A DNA stretch of 64,000 nucleotides from Microcosmobacter sp040493455 (GTDB lineage Bacteria; Bacteroidota; Bacteroidia; Flavobacteriales; Flavobacteriaceae), in contig NZ_JANFDA010000002.1 in the NCBI RefSeq assembly GCF_040493455.1, positions 62,001-126,000 on the forward strand, written 5' to 3'. Below the pieces are notes generated by a model, which saw nothing but the letters and a program-made list of their open reading frames with translations, searched no databases and was not told where the DNA came from. Made by a program: the position numbers and the translations under genes. The number at the start of each line of letters is the position of its first letter. The first letter of the stretch is position 1. Positions 60,325-64,000 of this stretch are shown piece by piece.

Positions 60325-60366
60325 ACAAGTTTGTTGCTTTTGCTTGTGTTATTATTCAATTAAATT

Positions 60367-60774
60367 TTAAACTTTTTCTGTTGTGAAAGAATTAAGGCTA
60401 GATGTACCAACATCTGCTAGTTGGCTTATCTCATATCCTTTGTATAATTTACCGTCTTTTACCTCCCATATGGTTATAAAATGTGCCATTGGCTCTTCAT
60501 TATCAGGATCTTCAATCGTTCTAACCATCATGGTGTAACGCGTCGTAACGAAATCACCATCTTGGAGCATATGGCTTATATGCATTCTTATGGATTCATA
60601 CGATCTATGAATATCAGTAAATAGTTCGTTTACTTTATTAAAATCGAATTGGTGATATCCTTTACTACTGTGCCAGTTTAATTGGCATTCTGGGTGAAGA
60701 TAAGTTGCTAATGCTTCTGTGTTGTTAGCCAAGTCCGATTCGTAAAACCCACGGACGACATCTTTTGGTTCCAT
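60367..60774 (-). CDS. NTF2/SnoaL-like small protein
   Basis: 135 aa alpha+beta cone fold of the NTF2-like superfamily. VVRGFYESDLANNTEALATY, HPECQLNWHSSKGYHQFDF, and MAHFITIWEVKDGKLYKGYE. It may bind or isomerise a small hydrophobic molecule; many relatives are of unknown function. Directly abuts lpxD with no spacer. Confidence 0.82.
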   Translation of the reverse strand: MEPKDVVRGFYESDLANNTEALATYLHPECQLNWHSSKGYHQFDFNKVNELFTDIHRSYESIRMHISHMLQDGDFVTTRYTMMVRTIEDPDNEEPMAHFITIWEVKDGKLYKGYEISQLADVGTSSLNSFTTEKV

Positions 60775-61716
60775 CTACTTTTCTTTTTCTTTTAGTAATC
60801 TTAAAATTTCTGGGATTTGTTTAATGTTAGCAATTTCTTTGTACTTGGTTCTAAAATCTTCAGCAGGGATTCCAAAATAGTGTTTATGTCCTTCTAGAGA
60901 TTTACTAACTCCAGCTTTAGCAGAGATAACAGTTTTATCACCAATAGTAATACCGCTTGTAATTCCCACTTGTCCCCAAATAGTAACTTCATTACCAATA
61001 ACCACACATCCTGCTATTCCTACTTGAGAGGCAATCAAACATTTTTTACCAATTACTGTATCGTGTCCAACCTGAATTTGATTATCTAACATAGAGCCTT
61101 CTCCTATGGTCGTATCGGCAGTCACACCTTTATCTATAGTACAGCAAGCTCCAATATGCACATTGTCTTTAATGACAACGCGGCCTCCAGATAGTAATTG
61201 GTCAAAGCCTTCTGGTCTATTCTTATAATAAAAAGCACTTCCACCAAGAACTGTTCCTGCATGTATGACTACATTGTCTCCAATGATAGCATCATCGTAT
61301 ATACTTACATTAGAATGAATAATACAATTATCACCAATAACAACATTATTCCCTATAAAGCAATTTGGTTGAATTATAGTGTTCTTCCCAATCTTAGCCG
61401 ATGGTGCAATTGATGCACTTGAAGGCTGGAATGGTTTGAAGTGATTGGTCAACTTATTGAAGTCTCTAAACGGATCATCACTTATCAAAAGTGCTTTGCC
61501 TTCTGGGCACTCTACTTCTTTATTGATAAGGACAATAGTGGCAGCCGAATTCAGTGCCTTGTCATAATACTTTGGATGATCTACAAATACAATGTCTCCT
61601 GGCTCTACAACATGAATTTCATTCATCCCCAAAACAGGAAAATCTTCAGGACCTACAAAATCACTATTAATAATATGAGCAATCTCTCTTAATGTTTGTT
61701 GTTGTGGAAATTTCAT
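60775..61716 (-). CDS. lpxD: UDP-3-O-(3-hydroxyacyl)glucosamine N-acyltransferase-like protein
   Basis: Acyltransferase of lipid A synthesis (third step). 313 aa. N-terminal Mur-ligase-like domain (1-100), then left-handed beta helix of hexapeptide repeats (NTIIQPNCFIGNNVVIGDNC shown in short; VHIGACCTIDKGVTADTTIG). Catalytic His in IQVGHDTVIG (H218). Bacteroidota often carry two lpxD-like genes, so this could be the paralogue rather than the main enzyme. Confidence 0.9.
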   Translation of the reverse strand: MKFPQQQTLREIAHIINSDFVGPEDFPVLGMNEIHVVEPGDIVFVDHPKYYDKALNSAATIVLINKEVECPEGKALLISDDPFRDFNKLTNHFKPFQPSSASIAPSAKIGKNTIIQPNCFIGNNVVIGDNCIIHSNVSIYDDAIIGDNVVIHAGTVLGGSAFYYKNRPEGFDQLLSGGRVVIKDNVHIGACCTIDKGVTADTTIGEGSMLDNQIQVGHDTVIGKKCLIASQVGIAGCVVIGNEVTIWGQVGITSGITIGDKTVISAKAGVSKSLEGHKHYFGIPAEDFRTKYKEIANIKQIPEILRLLKEKEK

Positions 61717-61740
61717 TGCAGACGCTCTTCTTTATTAACG

Positions 61741-62307
61741 TTATTCTTTGACTCTTTCTTTGTAAGTACCTTTTTCAGTTTCAACTTTTATCTTATCACC
61801 TTCATTAATAAATAAAGGTACATTGACAGTAGCTCCAGTTTCAACTGTTGCAGGTTTTGTAGCATTTGTAGCTGTATTACCTTTTACGCCAGGCTCTGTA
61901 TGTGTTACTTCTAAGATAACACTTGCAGGCATTTCAACAGATAATGGCATATCGTCCTCTGTATTAATCAAAACGGTAACAACCTCACCTTCTTTCATCA
62001 ATCCTGGTGCATCTAAAGCACTTTCTTGAAGTTGAATCTGGGAATAATCATCAGTATTCATAAAATGATAAGCTTCACCATCATTATATAAATATTGAAA
62101 CTTATGCGTTTCTACTCGAACATCATCAATCTTGTGACCTGCTGAAAACGTATTATCTACTACCTTACCTGTAGTAACGCTTTTTAATTTGGTTCTCACA
62201 AACGCTGGTCCTTTTCCAGGCTTCACATGAAGAAATTCAATTATTTTATAAATGTCATGATTATATCTTATGCATAATCCGTTTCTAATGTCTGATGTAC
62301 TTGCCAT
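61741..62307 (-). CDS. efp: Elongation factor P
   Basis: Rescues ribosomes stalled at polyproline. 188 aa, three beta-barrel domains. The modified lysine is in LHVKPGKGPAFVRTK (K32). FHVKPGKG-type loop, TFSAGHKIDDV, PLSVEMPASVILEVTHTEPG, and GATVNVPLFINEGDKIKV are as expected. Lies between lpxA and lpxD in this cluster, as in several Flavobacteriaceae. Confidence 0.97.
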   Translation of the reverse strand: MASTSDIRNGLCIRYNHDIYKIIEFLHVKPGKGPAFVRTKLKSVTTGKVVDNTFSAGHKIDDVRVETHKFQYLYNDGEAYHFMNTDDYSQIQLQESALDAPGLMKEGEVVTVLINTEDDMPLSVEMPASVILEVTHTEPGVKGNTATNATKPATVETGATVNVPLFINEGDKIKVETEKGTYKERVKE

Positions 62308-62322
62308 TCTTAATTATATATT

Positions 62323-63108
62323 TTAGTTTGATTTGAAGTAACCCTTCATGATACCACGATGAGAGTTCTTGATAAATTGAAGAATTTCATCTCGTTCTGG
62401 GGTTGCTTCCATTTCGGCTTCAATAATTTCTGATGCCTGTGTATTGTTATAATTCTTTTGATAAAGAATTCTATATATATTCTGTATTTCTCTAATCTTT
62501 TCAGTCGTAAAACCTCTTCGTCTTAATCCTACTGAGTTTATACCAACATAGGATAACGGTTCACGAGCTGCTTTTACGAAAGGTGGTACATCTTTTCTTA
62601 CTAATGAACCTCCAGTTACAAAGGCATGATTTCCAACGGAAACAAATTGATGTACTGCAGTCATCCCAGCCAATACAACATAATCACCTACAGTAATATG
62701 TCCAGCAAGTGTGCTGTTGTTTGAGAAAATACAATTATCTCCAACAATACAGTCGTGTGCAACATGGCAATAAGCCATAATCAAGCAGTTGTTACCAATC
62801 ACTGTTTTCATTCGATCTGCCGTACCTCTATTTATAGTAACGCATTCTCTTATAGTTACGTTATCTCCTATCTCAGCAGTTGTATCTTCATCGTTATATT
62901 TAAGGTCTTGTGGTACAGCAGAAATCACTGCTCCTGGAAAGATATTACAGTTTTTACCGATTCTTGCTCCTTCCATAATCGTTACATTGCTTCCTATCCA
63001 TGTTCCTTCTCCAATGACCACATTATTGTGTATTGTTGCAAAAGGTTCTATAACGACATTTTTAGCAATTTTTGCTCCTGGATGTACGTAGGCTAACGGT
63101 TGATTCAT
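62323..63108 (-). CDS. lpxA: UDP-N-acetylglucosamine O-acyltransferase
   Basis: First step of lipid A synthesis. 261 aa hexapeptide-repeat trimer. SAVPQDLKY, RECVTINRGTADRMKTVIG, and the catalytic His in CHVAHDCIVGD (H118), C-terminal helical NSVGLRRRGFTTEKIREIQ. Starts 2 bp after fabZ-lpxC. Confidence 0.97.
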   Translation of the reverse strand: MNQPLAYVHPGAKIAKNVVIEPFATIHNNVVIGEGTWIGSNVTIMEGARIGKNCNIFPGAVISAVPQDLKYNDEDTTAEIGDNVTIRECVTINRGTADRMKTVIGNNCLIMAYCHVAHDCIVGDNCIFSNNSTLAGHITVGDYVVLAGMTAVHQFVSVGNHAFVTGGSLVRKDVPPFVKAAREPLSYVGINSVGLRRRGFTTEKIREIQNIYRILYQKNYNNTQASEIIEAEMEATPERDEILQFIKNSHRGIMKGYFKSN

Positions 63109-63110
63109 AC

Positions 63111-64000
63111 TTACTTAACTTTTGAAATTTGTGCCATTAACTCGGCTTCTGCACATAGTTTTCCATTGGCATAAGCGTATCCTTGCATATGGCATATTCC
63201 ACGACGGATAGGCGTAATAAGATCACATTTAAATATCAATGTATCTCCAGGAACTACTTTTTGTTTGAATTTTACTTTATCAATTTTCATGAAAAACGTG
63301 AGATAGTTTTCTGGATCTGGGACTGTACTCAATACTAAGATACCTCCCGTTTGCGCCATAGCTTCAACTATCAATACTCCTGGCATAACTGGTGCTCCTG
63401 GGAAGTGACCTGCGAAAAATGGCTCGTTCATCGTCACATTCTTAGTACCAATTACGTGTGATTCGGACAACTCAAATATCTTATCAATTAACAAAAATGG
63501 TTGTCTATGTGGTAACATATTCATGATTTGATTTACATCCATTAGAGGTTGTGCATTCAAATCTATGACTGGAACATTATTACGTCTTTCATTCTTAATA
63601 ATCTTAGACATCTTCTTTGCAAACTGAGTGTTTACAAAGTGTCCCGGCTTGTTAGCAATAACTTTACCCTTAATACGAGTACCTATTAGCGCTAAATCTC
63701 CAAGTACATCTAGTAACTTATGTCTAGCTGCTTCATTTGGGTAATGCAGCGTAAGATTATCTAGTATTCCGTTTGGCTTTACAGCAATGCTATCTTTCTT
63801 GAAAGCTACTTTGAGTTTCTCTATAGTTTCAGGAGATATTTTCTTATCGACATAAACTATCGCATTATTAAGATCTCCTCCTTTAATAAGTCCATGCTCA
63901 AGTAACATTTCGAGTTCATGAAGAAAACTGAATGTTCTTGAGTCTGCTATTTCAGATTTAAACTCAGATATATTATTTAATGTAGCATTTTGGGTTCCTA
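63111..64000 (-). CDS. lpxC-fabZ: LpxC-FabZ fusion (5' end cut by window edge)
   Basis: Bifunctional UDP-3-O-acyl-N-acetylglucosamine deacetylase and (3R)-hydroxyacyl-ACP dehydratase, a fusion typical of Bacteroidota. The frame remains open beyond the ATG at 63908 to base 64000 (GTQNATLNNISEF and DSRTFSFLHELEM in the extra part), so the true start is outside. LpxC zinc ligands His and Asp in RHKLLDVLGDL and His in KPGHFVNTQ; FabZ part with MLPHRQPFLLIDKI, FAGHFPGAPVMPGVLIVEAMA (catalytic His and Glu; written here in parts: AGHFPGAPVMPG and VLIVEAMAQTGG). Confidence 0.95.
   Translation of the reverse strand, partial: GTQNATLNNISEFKSEIADSRTFSFLHELEMLLEHGLIKGGDLNNAIVYVDKKISPETIEKLKVAFKKDSIAVKPNGILDNLTLHYPNEAARHKLLDVLGDLALIGTRIKGKVIANKPGHFVNTQFAKKMSKIIKNERRNNVPVIDLNAQPLMDVNQIMNMLPHRQPFLLIDKIFELSESHVIGTKNVTMNEPFFAGHFPGAPVMPGVLIVEAMAQTGGILVLSTVPDPENYLTFFMKIDKVKFKQKVVPGDTLIFKCDLITPIRRGICHMQGYAYANGKLCAEAELMAQISKVK

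Noticed and set aside
62755..63096. Long plus-strand frames opposite lpxA and lpxD
   Set aside because: They mirror hexapeptide repeats on the other strand and encode biased, His/Cys/Ser-rich nonsense without start context.
1..64000. CRISPR arrays, tRNA or rRNA genes, insertion sequences, prophage
   Set aside because: No regularly spaced direct repeats, no cloverleaf-like gaps and no transposase or integrase motifs were found in any gap or frame.

Overview
The window looks like a chromosomal segment of a marine-type member of the Flavobacteriaceae (Bacteroidota). The DNA is AT-rich. Most promoters I can recognise fit the Bacteroidota -7 element TAnnTTTG, sometimes with a TTTG -33 element. 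Gene content is typical of the family: a Wza/Wzc-type polysaccharide locus with a 4,6-dehydratase, an LpxC-FabZ fusion, long-form HisG in a complete his operon, DUF481, DUF72 and DUF2461 proteins, and large von Willebrand A-like membrane proteins. I see no rRNA, tRNA, insertion sequence, integrase, prophage or CRISPR array.

Layout. 1-11193: the end of a capsule/exopolysaccharide locus: two PLP sugar aminotransferases, a priming phosphoglycosyl transferase, a NodB-like deacetylase, an unknown membrane protein, an inverted GNAT-type gene, a membrane-bound sugar-nucleotide dehydratase, and the export pair Wza/Wzc. 11197-20321: housekeeping and accessory genes (proline dehydrogenase, aroB, a DinB-like protein, an Lrp regulator, an M14 peptidase divergent from an XRE regulator, a Tat-signal epimerase, a coiled-coil membrane protein, a TIGR02757 protein). 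20376-33536: M61 peptidase, GT2, a BatA-like protein, a dihydroorotase-like protein without its metal ligands, an esterase, lipoproteins, an MBL hydrolase, a 483-aa unknown protein, bcp and a cysteine-free nth. 33578-45086: an ECF sigma factor with a 47-aa small gene downstream, uvrA, thioesterase, dioxygenase-like lipoprotein, DUF72, a TetR/SDR pair sharing an operator, several small conserved families and a TruA-like synthase.

45136-52500: a complete histidine operon on the minus strand (hisG-D-C-B-H-A-F-IE), preceded by an 18-aa leader peptide with a run of four His codons and a terminator/antiterminator pair, which is a textbook-style attenuator. Palindromic repeats fill both larger gaps in the operon, and a related 27-bp unit lies in frame inside hisA.

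52566-64000: a prohibitin-like protein, a vWA-like membrane protein, fabG, and a three-gene ABC module whose permease has a His/Asp/Glu-rich loop and whose promoter carries a palindrome (possibly a zinc-controlled system). Then comes a minus-strand lipid A/fatty acid block: lpxC-fabZ (cut by the window edge), lpxA, efp, lpxD, an NTF2-like gene and sucD.

The points I would look at first are the his attenuator, the repeat inside hisA, the palindrome-controlled ABC module, the repeated operator motifs around the XRE and TetR regulators, the catalytically degenerate dihydroorotase and the 47-aa gene.
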